Source: Streptomyces sp. CT34 (GTDB lineage: Bacteria; Actinomycetota; Actinomycetes; Streptomycetales; Streptomycetaceae). From it: a stretch of DNA of 35,383 nt. Numbering within the stretch: the stretch's first letter is position 1; each line of letters begins with the position of its first letter. The notes beneath the pieces are model-generated. The model saw only the letters and a program-made list of their open reading frames with translations. It was not told the DNA's origin and did no database searches. Shown piece after piece: positions 24,217-32,387 of the stretch. A program made the position numbers and the translations under genes. The stretch is from assembly GCF_000805335.1 (NCBI RefSeq), contig NZ_KN708638.1, positions 3,972,259-4,007,641 of the forward strand, in the 5' to 3' direction.

Positions 24217-25176
24217 GCGTCGGTACACGCAGGTAAAGCGGGCGGCATGACGGCATCGCGCCGACGTTGCTGCCGGTGCGGCTAAGAGAACGATGGGTCG
24301 CCCGCGTCGTCGGCCTTACCAAGGGATGGCAGCCAGCCTTCCCATGCAGGCTAGCTGTGGCGCGCCCGGCGAGAGCGGCAGCTACTCGCCGATGACGACG
24401 TAACCCGACCCTTCGTAAAGCGCTTGGGCCTTACCACCTCCAGCTTTGCCGGCTTGGCTCATGCTGTTCTGATGCATCGAAGCTGCCCGCCGTTCCGGCC
24501 CGGTTCCGGGCGGTGAACGGCGGCCGTTTCAGCGCGTTCCCCGGGGAGCATCTGGGGAGTTTGGGGAGCCGCTGGGGAGTGCGGCCCCCATAAGCGCCGC
24601 AACACGGGCAACGCCCTGAAACGGCCTCCGTCGCAGGTCAGGGGCCCTGTTCAGCGATCTTGCCCCTTCCCTTCCCGCTTGGCCCGGGTAAAGAGGGGAT
24701 ACCCTGCCGTTCCCACAGCGAAGTACCCGGGGCGCATAGAAGCGTGTTCACCACTCGGGCGCGCGCCGAGCGCCCCCTGGGGCCCCACACGACTCGCGAG
24801 TGAAGCTCCACCTCGGGCGGCAGCTGTCTCGATCACCGCCGGCGATTTGTCACGGACCCGCGCGGCGTCGGCCGGACCGACGCCCGGGGCAGCGAGTTCT
24901 GAGGCGACCCGATCACCGCGGAGATCATTTCGACTAGGCCACACCACCTTGCATCCGCAATCCGGCTGCAAGGGCAGGGCCGCGAAGGCCACGCTTCTCC
25001 ATCAATCGTCAGCCGGAGCAGCGGCGAAACGCGCACCACGGACCGCCGTGCCCTAACCGTGCCCACCAGCCCGGCCAACACCGGTCACGAGGGGTGCAAC
25101 GGGACACCATCGGACGCCCAAGAACAACGGCATTTCCCCAGGTCAATGACCATATGGCCGCGCCAGCCCCCGTTGA
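24217..25176. other. Gene-poor right end of the element
   Basis: I see no convincing gene in these 960 bases. The short frames have no family features. The notable structure is the 24522-24626 repeat block. The rest is probably non-coding att-proximal DNA or decayed sequence. Confidence 0.5.
24522..24626. repeat. GGGGAG repeats enclosed by an 11-bp inverted repeat
   Basis: GGCCGTTTCAG (24522-24532) is inverted as CTGAAACGGCC (24616-24626). Between them GGGGAG occurs at 24543, 24554, 24563 and 24574, spaced 11, 9 and 11 bases, about one helical turn apart. Such phasing suits binding of several protein copies, for example integrase arm sites. Confidence 0.6.
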
Positions 25177-25220
25177 TTCCCAAGCTCAGAGCGCGGGTTC
25201 GATTCCCGTCACCCGCTCCA
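25177..25220 (+). repeat. attR core: partial tRNA-Gly copy
   Basis: This is an exact 44-base copy of the 3' half of tRNA-Gly, including CCA, without the 5' half. It marks the right boundary of the integrated element. A terminator-like hairpin (25227-25251) and GTGCC motifs like those after attL follow it. Confidence 0.9.
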
Positions 25221-25489
25221 TGCGTGAGCCCCAGGTCAGTGGCCTGGGGCTTGTTCGTTGTCTAGACCATTTTTGGGCCGCGCCGCGTGCCGTTCGCGTG
25301 CCATAAGCGCCTACTAACGCACCGAGTTGGGAGCCGCAAGCCCCTCCCGAGCAACCTGATCAGTGGTCATCTCGAATTGCGAGATCGGCTTTCTGTGCCC
25401 TGCGTCACTCCTTGCCTTGGAGTCGGTTCCGATGCAGTTGCGAAGACACCTTCGCGCCGTCGCTACTGCCATGACCGTATAGGTTCGCC
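25221..25489. other. Non-coding region right of attR
   Basis: The first 85 bases resemble 3166-3245, with the hairpin AGCCCCAGG/CCTGGGGCT and the pair GTGCC-N5-CGTGCC. No gene is seen before the beta-lactamase-family fragment. Confidence 0.5.
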
Positions 25490-26142
25490 GGGTTGGTGCT
25501 CATGGTCCTCGTGCCGGACAGCGCCTCGACCATCTCGCCATGGAACGGACCTGGCAGCCGCTGGGCATGGACTCCACCCGCTTCGGGCCGCTGCCGACCG
25601 AGATCGCGGCACGATGTGCACCGACCGAGCTGGACCAGGACACCGACACCCACCTCAAGGGCGTCGCCCACGACTTCTCCGCCCGGATTCTGGGCGGGGT
25701 GTGCGGCATCGCCGGCGCCTTCACCGTTCTCGACGGCCTCACTGTCTTCCTGTGCTACATGCTGGACACCGCCACCGGGCGGGCGGAATTCGACTCCGCC
25801 CGGACCGCGGAATCGCTGACCGTTCAAACCCGCGGACTGGAGCCCGGACGCGGCCTGTTCTGGCATCCCGCCCCTGGCACTTCCCCCGCCGCCGGCATCT
25901 GGGTCCATTACGGCTTCACCGGCACCGGCATGTGGATCTCACCCCGGCAAAGGCGCTGGGCCGTGCTGCTGACGAACAAGCTCTACTACACCCGGGACCG
26001 CCAGCCCCTGACTGACGTCCGCAAGCCTTCCGCGAACTTGTCTTCGGCTGACGCAGCAGCTGTGGCCGTGTCCGGCAGGCATCGCGTCCAGTCGGCCAGC
26101 GACGTCAGCCCTGGCCCCCGTCCCTGCTGCCGGGAGCCGTAG
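25490..26142 (+). pseudogene. C-terminal fragment of a serine beta-lactamase-family protein
   Basis: The recognisable part begins around 25505 with G-Q-R-L-D-H-L and continues W-Q-P-L-G-M-D-S-T-R-F-G-P-L-P. It then has a long middle and Y-G-F-T-G-T-G-M-W-I-S-P-R-Q-R-R-W-A-V-L-L-T-N-K, the tail of class C beta-lactamase-related esterases. The N-terminal half with the S-x-x-K nucleophile and Y-x-N motifs is missing, and after L-T-D-V-R (about 26025) the sequence no longer looks like the family. It is a remnant, unlikely to be active. Its broken left edge lies about 270 bases from attR, as expected if an insertion or deletion event cut the gene. Confidence 0.72.
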
Positions 26143-26198
26143 CGCGCGGTCACTCGCCGAAGCCATCTGCAGACTCGTCCGCTGCGAGGGGAAGGTTC

Positions 26199-26811
26199 AT
26201 GGCCAAGACGGTCTCGCATCCGCTGTTCGCTCGCCTGTATCCCCGTATCAACGCCCATGCGGAGGCGCATGGTTCGCTCGAACACCGCCGGGAGTTGTTG
26301 GAGGGGGTGCGGGGCCGGGTGGTGGAGGTGGGCGCGGGCACGGGCGCGAACTTCCGGCACTACGGGCCCGGGTGTCGAGCAGGTGATCGCGGTGGAGCCG
26401 GAGCCCAGGCTGCGTGCACTGGCCGAGCGGGCCGCGGAGGCGGTATCCATGCCCGTTACCGTTCTTCCCGGCCGGGCGGAGGAGCTGCCCGGCGGGGACG
26501 GTAGCGCCGATGTGGTGGTGGCTTCATTGGTCCTGTGCACGATCGCCGATGTTCCCGCTTCGCTGTCCGAGGTCGCGCGGGTGCTCAAGTCGACCGGCGA
26601 GCTGCGTTTTTACGAGCATGTCCGTTCCAGCCGCTCCGGTTTCTTCCGGTTGCAGCGGCTGCTGGACCCGCTGTGGCGGCGGCTGGGATGCGGTTGCCAT
26701 CTGACGCGGGAGACCGAACGGGCCATCACCGACGCCGGGTTCACCATCGAGCACCCGGCGTCGCCGTCCGTCATCGGCATCGCCCGACCGCCGGGCTGCT
26801 CGGCGCGGTAG
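26199..26811 (+). pseudogene. SAM-dependent methyltransferase with one-base insertion
   Basis: ATG 26199, after GGGGAAGG, begins a class I methyltransferase. The SAM motif I is V-V-E-V-G-A-G-T-G-A-N-F. After H-Y-G-P-G the frame must shift by one to continue V-E-Q-V-I-A-V-E-P-E-P-R-L, then V-V-V-A-S-L-V-L-C-T-I and the tail. An extra C in the run GGGCCCGGG near 26370 accounts for it. Removal gives 203 residues, a normal length. Relatives (UbiE/Methyltransf_11 type) act on varied small molecules. Truncation removes most of the SAM fold, so it is inactive unless this is a base-calling error. Confidence 0.82.
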
Positions 26812-26940
26812 CGGGGGACGGGGCCGACGAGGGGGCGTGGGCTGCCGGGGAGATGCGGGCGTCCTGCCAGGGAGATGGCCGGTTCGCGCCCGCGCCCGGC
26901 CCGGATCCGCTCGGCCACAGTCGTGCGGGCGGTCTGTGTG

Positions 26941-28083
26941 TCACACCGCGGTGTGGTGGGCGAGCAGCGCGTGCGGGTCGTCTCCGTGGGCGGTGTGGTC
27001 GGTGTGCACGGTGGCGGCGGTCAGCCTCGGGACGGCGTGGATGAGGGAGTGCTCGGCGGCGACGGCAAGTTGGTGGGCGTTGATCACGCTGAGGTGGGGG
27101 TCGACGACGATGTCCGCCTCCGCGCGCAGGGCGTGACCGATCCACCGCATGCGGACCTGGCCGACGTCCAGCACGCCGTCGACATCGCGCAGGGCCTGTT
27201 CCGCAGCGTCGACCAGCTTCGGATCGACCGAGTCCATCAGGCGGCGGTAGACCTCGCGGGTCGCGTCCTTGAGCACCATCAGGATCGCGAGGGTGATCAG
27301 CAGGCCGACGACCGGGTCGGCCCAGCGCCATCCCAGCGCGGCGCCGCCGGCGCCGAGGAGTACGGCGAGAGAGGTGAAGCCGTCGGTGCGGGCGTGCAGG
27401 CCGTCGGCGACCAGGGCGGCGGAACCGATCTTGCGGCCGGTGCGGATGCGGTAGCGAGCCACCCATTCGTTGCCCGCGAACCCGGTGAGCGCGGCGAGGG
27501 CGACGGCCCAGAGGTGGGTGACGTCGCGCGGGTTCAGCAGTCGGTCGACCGCCTCGTAGGCGGCCAGGGCGGAGGAGGCGGCGATCGTGAGCACGATGGC
27601 GATGCCCGCCAGGTCCTCGGCCCGGCCGTAGCCGTAGGTGTACCGGCGGTTCGCCGCGCGCCGGCCCACTACGAAGGCGATGCCCAGGGGTATGGCGGTC
27701 AGGGCGTCGGCGGCGTTGTGAATGGTGTCGCCCAGCAGCGCCACCGACCCGGATACGGCGACGATCGCGGCCTGGATCACGGTGGTCAGTCCGAGGATGC
27801 CCAGGGACAGCCAGAGGGTGCGCATGCCCTCGCGGGAGGTCTCCATGGCGGAGTCGACCTTGTCCATGGCCTCGTGGCTGTGCGGGGTGACCATGTGCGC
27901 GAGCTGGTGCCGCAGCCGCGCCCAGCCTCCGCCCTCGTGGTCGTGGTCGTGGTCGTGGCTCTGATCGCCGTGGTGGTGATGGGCGTGATCGCCGTCCCCA
28001 TGCGGGTGGCCGTCACCACCGGTACCGCCATGGCCGTGGTGGTCGTGGGTGTGTGGCTGGTGGGTGTGGAACTGCTCGCTCAC
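26941..28083 (-). CDS. Cation diffusion facilitator (CDF) metal exporter
   Basis: The 380-residue membrane protein has six predicted transmembrane helices between about 88 and 275 and a cytoplasmic C-terminal ferredoxin-like domain. Transport-site motifs are H122-x3-D126 (TM2) and H230-x3-D234 (TM5), as in zinc/cadmium/cobalt antiporters. The first 70 residues are extremely His/Asp-rich and the last 20 residues are also His-rich, suggesting metal capture. GTG 28083 follows AAAGGTG; the longer upstream frame is not homologous. It is divergent from an ArsR/SmtB regulator 71 bases away, which probably derepresses it when metal is high. Confidence 0.93.
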   Translation of the reverse strand: MSEQFHTHQPHTHDHHGHGGTGGDGHPHGDGDHAHHHHGDQSHDHDHDHEGGGWARLRHQLAHMVTPHSHEAMDKVDSAMETSREGMRTLWLSLGILGLTTVIQAAIVAVSGSVALLGDTIHNAADALTAIPLGIAFVVGRRAANRRYTYGYGRAEDLAGIAIVLTIAASSALAAYEAVDRLLNPRDVTHLWAVALAALTGFAGNEWVARYRIRTGRKIGSAALVADGLHARTDGFTSLAVLLGAGGAALGWRWADPVVGLLITLAILMVLKDATREVYRRLMDSVDPKLVDAAEQALRDVDGVLDVGQVRMRWIGHALRAEADIVVDPHLSVINAHQLAVAAEHSLIHAVPRLTAATVHTDHTAHGDDPHALLAHHTAV

Positions 28084-28146
28084 GGTGCACCTTTCACGGA
28101 CGGCTGGTGCGGGTGGACTGGACGTCGGCCCTGCGACCCCACCATT

Positions 28147-28156
28147 ATGTGCACAT
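28147..28156. promoter_or_regulatory. Candidate ArsR/SmtB operator
   Basis: ATGTGCACAT is a perfect 10-base palindrome overlapping the regulator's start codon in the CDF/ArsR intergenic region. Further ATGCA repeats follow at 28159-28172. It fits a metal-released repressor site. Confidence 0.45.
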
Positions 28157-28511
28157 GAATGCACGCATGCATCTATCAGGTGCGCATGCCTCGCAGGAGC
28201 CAGACGAGGGCGAACGCATCGCGGTGGCCGCGGAGGTGCTGGGGTTGCTCGCCGACCGCACCCGCCTGGCCCTGCTACGGCGGCTCGCCGCGGGCGAGGC
28301 CGACGTCACGACCTTGACCGAGGCCACCGACGCGACGCGGACCTCGGTCAGCCAGCACCTGGCCCGACTGCGGCTCGCGGCGCTGGTGACCACCCGCAAG
28401 GAGGGCCGGCGGGTGGTGTATGCCCTGCGGCACGGGCATCTGCGCCGCCTGGTCGACGAGGCGCTGAACGTCGCAGACCACCAGATCGGCCATCTGCCAC
28501 CCCATGACTGA
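28155..28511 (+). CDS. ArsR/SmtB-family metal-sensing repressor
   Basis: The 118-residue winged-helix protein has the ArsR core L-A-D-R-T-R-L-A-L-L-R-R-L and the recognition helix T-R-T-S-V-S-Q-H-L-A-R-L. The C-terminal helix ends in a D-H-Q-I-G-H-x3-H-D cluster, recalling the alpha-5 metal sites of SmtB/CzrA/NmtR sensors. The metal is likely Zn, Co, Ni or Cd. ATG 28155 is the first in-frame start near a sensible promoter; ATG 28167 is an alternative. It is divergent from the CDF exporter it presumably represses. Confidence 0.9.
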   Translation: MNARMHLSGAHASQEPDEGERIAVAAEVLGLLADRTRLALLRRLAAGEADVTTLTEATDATRTSVSQHLARLRLAALVTTRKEGRRVVYALRHGHLRRLVDEALNVADHQIGHLPPHD

Positions 28512-28616
28512 CGGCCGCACGCGGAGCTGCCGCAGGCGCTGGCTGCTGCACATCGTCACGTACTGACGCCGGGACGGGAGACAGGGCCGTCCGCCGCCCC
28601 GTCCAGGGCGCCTGAC

Positions 28617-28667
28617 GATCAGTACAGGTAGGCGATCAGTTCAGGTAGGCGATCAGTACAGGTAGAC
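28617..28667. repeat. Three tandem 17-bp repeats at a gene 3' end
   Basis: The unit GATCAGTACAGGTAGGC is repeated three times with minor changes (28617-28633, 28634-28650, 28651-28667). The right unit holds the last codons and stop of the minus-strand membrane protein gene, so the coding end has been duplicated, probably by replication slippage. Confidence 0.8.
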
Positions 28668-29021
28668 GTCGACGAGCAGGGCCGCCGCGGCAGCCAGGAG
28701 TGCGTGACGGATGCTGGTGCGGGTCGGCTGGGTGGCGAGGGGTCCGAGCCCGTAGGCGAGTGCTGCGGCGGCGAGGGTGAACACTGCCGATCCGGTGTCC
28801 TGCCAGCTGACCGGGAAGACGGCCACGGGTGCGTCGGTGAAGAAGTGTTCGCCGTGGGCGGTGTGCAGGATGGCGTTCCAGGCGATCGGCCCGGCGGCTG
28901 CGGCGAGCGCGCCGGTGACGGTGACGGCGCGCCGGCGGCCTCGCACGAGTAGGGCGAGGAGGAAAGCGGCGAGGGCGGCCGACAGCGCAGCGCCGTAGCC
29001 GATCTGGCCCCAGTCGATCAT
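28653..29021 (-). CDS. Small four-helix membrane protein
   Basis: The 122-residue protein is almost entirely hydrophobic, with about four transmembrane segments (residues 6-27, 33-52, 75-92 and 103-120). No family is recognised. ATG 29021 overlaps the stop of the DUF1259 lipoprotein gene (ATGA), so the two are translationally coupled and may work together at the membrane. Its stop lies in a 17-bp tandem repeat. Confidence 0.72.
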   Translation of the reverse strand: MIDWGQIGYGAALSAALAAFLLALLVRGRRRAVTVTGALAAAAGPIAWNAILHTAHGEHFFTDAPVAVFPVSWQDTGSAVFTLAAAALAYGLGPLATQPTRTSIRHALLAAAAALLVDVYLY

Positions 29022-30022
29022 GACGCGGGCGCCAGCGCGGTTGCGTCCAGGGCCGGGCGCAGTGCCTTGGCCAGGGTGACTCCGTCGGCGGTGGCCCAGA
29101 AGTGCAGGTAGAACAGGCGTGGGTGCTCGTCCAGGGAGTGGTTGTGGAGCTCGACGATGTCGATGTTGCCGTTGCGGAGCGCCTGGATGACCTTCTGTAC
29201 CTCGGGGGCGGTCATGACGAAGTCGCCGTTGATGGCGGCCTTGTTGCCGCCGAGGGGCTGGAAGTTGATGCCGGTGGTCAGGCCGAGGGCGGGCGGAAGC
29301 ACGTGCTCCCCGTCGTTGATGGTGTTCTTGCGGGCGACGGTGAACTTGTAGATGCCGCCGTCGGCGGTGCCCTTGCGGCCGAGTGCCTTGTCGATGCCGG
29401 CGGTGTCCAGGGCGATCGGCGGCTGGGTGGACGGGGGCGGCGAAGCAGGCGGGATGCCAGTCGCGGCGAGGGCGGACTTCAGCCCCTTGGCGAGTTTCAC
29501 CGGGTCGCCCATGGCGTGGACGTGCGTCCACCAGATCGCCGGGGACTGCTGGAGCAGGTGCTTGTGCAGGGCGGTCTGCTCGATGCCGGCGGCCTGCAAC
29601 GCATCGGTGACCTTGGGCAGTTCGTCCTCGGTGACGACCAGGTCGCCCATGAGCATGGTCGCGTGCGGGTACTTGGCGAACGTCGCGTAACCGCCCAGGG
29701 ACAGGCCCGGCTTGACGGTGACGCCCTCGGTGGTGACCTTGAGGTCCTTGCGGGGCAGCGGGATGCGGTAGACGGTGCCCTTCATCAGCGTTCCGGTGCG
29801 GCCGAGGGCGTCGGCGACCGGCTTCCAGTCCGCCTCCTTGGTCTGCACGGGCTGCTGGAGGTGGGGGTTCCGGGAGGCGGCCTGCGCCGCGACCGCGGTC
29901 GTACCGCCGGCGCCGTCGCTTCTCGTCTGGGTGCCGCAGCCGGTCAGCAGGCCGGCGCCCGTCACCAGGAGAAGCGCGGCCGTGGTCCCTGCGGCCGGCT
30001 TGGTGAGCGAACGGGGTGACAT
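29018..30022 (-). CDS. DUF1259-family lipoprotein
   Basis: The 334-residue protein has a lipoprotein signal ending in the lipobox L-T-G-C (Cys at about 29), so it should be anchored on the outer face of the membrane. Two DUF1259 repeats follow, each with a His-containing end: A-L-H-K-H-L-L and W-W-T-H-V-H-A-M-G-D-P in the first, E-L-H-N-H-S-L-D-E-H-P-R-L-F-Y-L-H-F-W in the second. The paired His motifs suggest metal binding, but the function is not established. ATG 30022 lies just after GAGGAG. It diverges from a two-component system across a region of symmetric repeats, so it is a likely target of that regulator. Confidence 0.87.
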   Translation of the reverse strand: MSPRSLTKPAAGTTAALLLVTGAGLLTGCGTQTRSDGAGGTTAVAAQAASRNPHLQQPVQTKEADWKPVADALGRTGTLMKGTVYRIPLPRKDLKVTTEGVTVKPGLSLGGYATFAKYPHATMLMGDLVVTEDELPKVTDALQAAGIEQTALHKHLLQQSPAIWWTHVHAMGDPVKLAKGLKSALAATGIPPASPPPSTQPPIALDTAGIDKALGRKGTADGGIYKFTVARKNTINDGEHVLPPALGLTTGINFQPLGGNKAAINGDFVMTAPEVQKVIQALRNGNIDIVELHNHSLDEHPRLFYLHFWATADGVTLAKALRPALDATALAPAS

Positions 30023-30088
30023 GACCACTCCTCATCGAGATCGTTGTCGAAGTCGAAGGTGCCTGTGTGGCCACAGAAGCCGCCGCGG

Positions 30089-30140
30089 ATGAAGCTGGCA
30101 TGAAGATCCACCCGCTCGGATGCCTTCATGCCACCTTCAT
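30089..30140. promoter_or_regulatory. Mirror-image direct repeats: response-regulator operator candidate
   Basis: ATGAAG occurs at 30089 and 30100 and its complement CTTCAT at 30124 and 30135. Each pair has an 11-base period, the spacing favoured by OmpR/PhoB-type dimers. The pairs are mirror images between divergent promoters for the lipoprotein and the two-component genes. Confidence 0.65.
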
Positions 30141-30199
30141 CAGCGGCAAGGATCGTGAAAGGCACGACGTACGCGGCAACAGCGGACGAGGACGGTGCG

Positions 30200-30898
30200 A
30201 TGCGGATCCTGGTGGTCGAGGACGAGCCCAAGATGCGGGACCTGCTGCGCCGGGCCCTGACCGAGGAGGGCTATGCCGTCGATATGGCCGCCGACGGCCC
30301 GCAGGCCCTCGCCCTCACCGACGTGGCCACCTACGACGCGCTGGTGCTGGACGTGATGCTGCCCGGCCTGAACGGCTTCGAGGTCTGCGCGACCCTGCGC
30401 AGACGCGGCACCTGGCTGCCCGTGCTGATGCTCACCGCCAAGGACGCCGTCGCCGACCGGGTGCGCGGCCTGGACGGCGGAGCGGACGACTACCTGACCA
30501 AACCGTTCAGCCTGGAGGAACTCTTCGCGCGACTGAGAGTGCTGATCCGCCGTGGCCCGTTCGAACGTCCGGCCATCCTCGCCGCCGGCGACCTGTCCCT
30601 GGACCCGGCCACCCGGACGGTGCGACGCGGCGACGAGGAGATCCCCCTGACCGGCAAGGAGTACGCCCTCCTGGAGGCGCTGATGCACCGGCCCGGCACC
30701 GTGCTGACCCGCGCCATGCTCGTCGAGCACTGCTGGGACCTGGGCACCAGTCCCGGCTCCAACGTGGTCGACGCCCACATCAAGGCCCTGCGCGACAAGA
30801 TCGACCGCCCCTACGGCACCCGGGCCGTCGAGACCGTCCGCGGCGCCGGATACCGGATCCGTCGCGACGGCGGACGCACCCCCACCCACAGGTCATGA
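30200..30898 (+). CDS. OmpR/PhoB-family response regulator
   Basis: The 232-residue regulator has a receiver domain (M-R-I-L-V-V-E-D-E-P start, phospho-acceptor D51 in L-V-L-D-V-M-L-P-G, and Y-L-T-K-P-F) and a winged-helix DNA-binding domain ending G-A-G-Y-R-I-R. ATG 30200 is preceded by GACGAGGAC; the upstream frame extension covers the operator and is not coding. The stop overlaps the kinase start (ATGA). It presumably binds the ATGAAG/CTTCAT array and controls itself and the divergent lipoprotein. Confidence 0.95.
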   Translation: MRILVVEDEPKMRDLLRRALTEEGYAVDMAADGPQALALTDVATYDALVLDVMLPGLNGFEVCATLRRRGTWLPVLMLTAKDAVADRVRGLDGGADDYLTKPFSLEELFARLRVLIRRGPFERPAILAAGDLSLDPATRTVRRGDEEIPLTGKEYALLEALMHRPGTVLTRAMLVEHCWDLGTSPGSNVVDAHIKALRDKIDRPYGTRAVETVRGAGYRIRRDGGRTPTHRS

Positions 30899-32007
30899 AC
30901 CGCATCCCGCTCCGCATCCGCCTCACCGCGATCTTCGCCGCCGTGATGGCCCTGGTCCTGACCGGCGCCGGCTACCTCACCCTCAGCCGCTTCCGCGAGT
31001 CCCAGAGCGAATACGGCCCCGTCACCGGCATCGCCCGCCAGGCCCAGCAGGAAGCCCTCGACGACCTGCTACGCGAACTGCTCACCGCCCTACCCATCGT
31101 CTTCATCCTTGCCACCATCGGCGCCTACCTCCTGGCCGCCGCGGCCCTGCGCCCGGTGGAACGCATGCGCACCCAGGCCGCCGCCGTCACCGAGGACACC
31201 CCCGGCCACCGCCTCGACGTCCCGCCCAGCCGCGACGAGATCGCCCGCCTCGCCACCACCCTCAACGACATGCTCACCCGCCTCCGGACCGCCCTCGACC
31301 ACGAACGGCTCTTCGTCGCCGACGCCAGCCACGAACTGCGCACCCCACTCAGCCTGCTGCGCACCGAAATCGAACTCGCCCTACGCCACCCCCGCGACGC
31401 CACCGAGCTACGCGCCGCCCTCCTCTCCGCCCACGAGGAGACCGAACGGCTCGTCCAACTCGCCGAGGACCTCCTACTCCTGGCCCGCACCGACCGCCGC
31501 GACACCACCCCCGCCGCGGCGGCCGTGCCCGACCTGGCCCGGCTCCTGCACCGCGTCGCCGCCCGCCTGCGCAACGGCTCCCCCAGCAACGTCATCACCG
31601 TCGGCTGCCCCGTCGGACTGACCGCCGCCGTCCCACACGACCGCCTGGAGCGAGCGGTGACGAACCTGATCCACAACGCCCAGCAGCACGGCCACGGCCC
31701 CGTGGAAGTCACCGCCCGCCCCTACGACAAGCCGGCACACAACAAGCAAGCCCACCACCAGCAGGTCCGCATCGAGGTCCGCGACCACGGCCCCGGCTTC
31801 CCGCCCGACTTCCTCCCGCACGCCTTCGACCGCTTCACCCAGGCCGACCGCTCCCGCGCCACCACCGGCACCGGCCTCGGACTGGCCATCACCGCCGCCA
31901 TCACACGCGCCGCGGGCGGCGAGTACGGCGCCTACAACCATCCCGACGGCGGCGCCGTCGTATGGATCGCCCTCCCCGCCCTCCCACGTCCGCCCAGGTG
32001 CGCTTGA
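30895..32007 (+). CDS. Sensor histidine kinase
   Basis: The 370-residue kinase has two transmembrane helices (about 10-30 and 64-84) around a very short extracytoplasmic loop of some 34 residues. A HAMP domain follows, then HisKA with phospho-acceptor H146 (A-S-H-E-L-R-T-P-L), and HATPase_c motifs N-L-I-H-N-A, D-H-G-P-G-F and G-T-G-L-G-L-A. The small loop suggests it senses within the membrane or through a partner such as the adjacent lipoprotein or membrane protein. ATG 30895 overlaps the regulator stop. The signal is unknown; metal or envelope stress is a guess from the neighbours. Confidence 0.94.
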   Translation: MNRIPLRIRLTAIFAAVMALVLTGAGYLTLSRFRESQSEYGPVTGIARQAQQEALDDLLRELLTALPIVFILATIGAYLLAAAALRPVERMRTQAAAVTEDTPGHRLDVPPSRDEIARLATTLNDMLTRLRTALDHERLFVADASHELRTPLSLLRTEIELALRHPRDATELRAALLSAHEETERLVQLAEDLLLLARTDRRDTTPAAAAVPDLARLLHRVAARLRNGSPSNVITVGCPVGLTAAVPHDRLERAVTNLIHNAQQHGHGPVEVTARPYDKPAHNKQAHHQQVRIEVRDHGPGFPPDFLPHAFDRFTQADRSRATTGTGLGLAITAAITRAAGGEYGAYNHPDGGAVVWIALPALPRPPRCA

Positions 32008-32387
32008 TGCACTCCAAGCGCCATGCAACCCCCCGGGCGAAGGCCGGGACCCGTCGTACGGAATTCTGTCCATGGTCGCCGAAGTGGTGTTCATCGACGC
32101 CTTCATCACCTGGTACGGCGCCGAGAAGACGCCTAAGCCGGCCGCTTCAGTCGGCCGCTCACTCCGCCCGAGCGCGTTCGGTAGCCACCGCGGTACGGCG
32201 GGGCGGTGATCCAGGACCGTTCCCACGGGCTCGGTGCGCGGGCGACGCGGCCCGTGGATGGGGTGGTGACACCGAGCGAAAACGAAAGCGTGGCCCTCCA
32301 CAAGCGACAGGCAATCCGCTGGCCGGTGCGGACCGTACGTAAGGGTGTATCGAAATCTGCAATATGGCGCATTCCAGGAGGCTGCCA
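32008..32387 (+). other. Intergenic region with no supported gene
   Basis: A short frame from ATG 32072 (M-V-A-E-V-V-F-I-D-A-F-I-T-W-Y-G) looks protein-like for about 20 residues, then becomes Arg/Ser-rich. It may be a gene remnant. The right part should hold the promoter of the secreted Val/Lys-rich protein; AGGAGG lies at 32376-32381. Confidence 0.35.
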
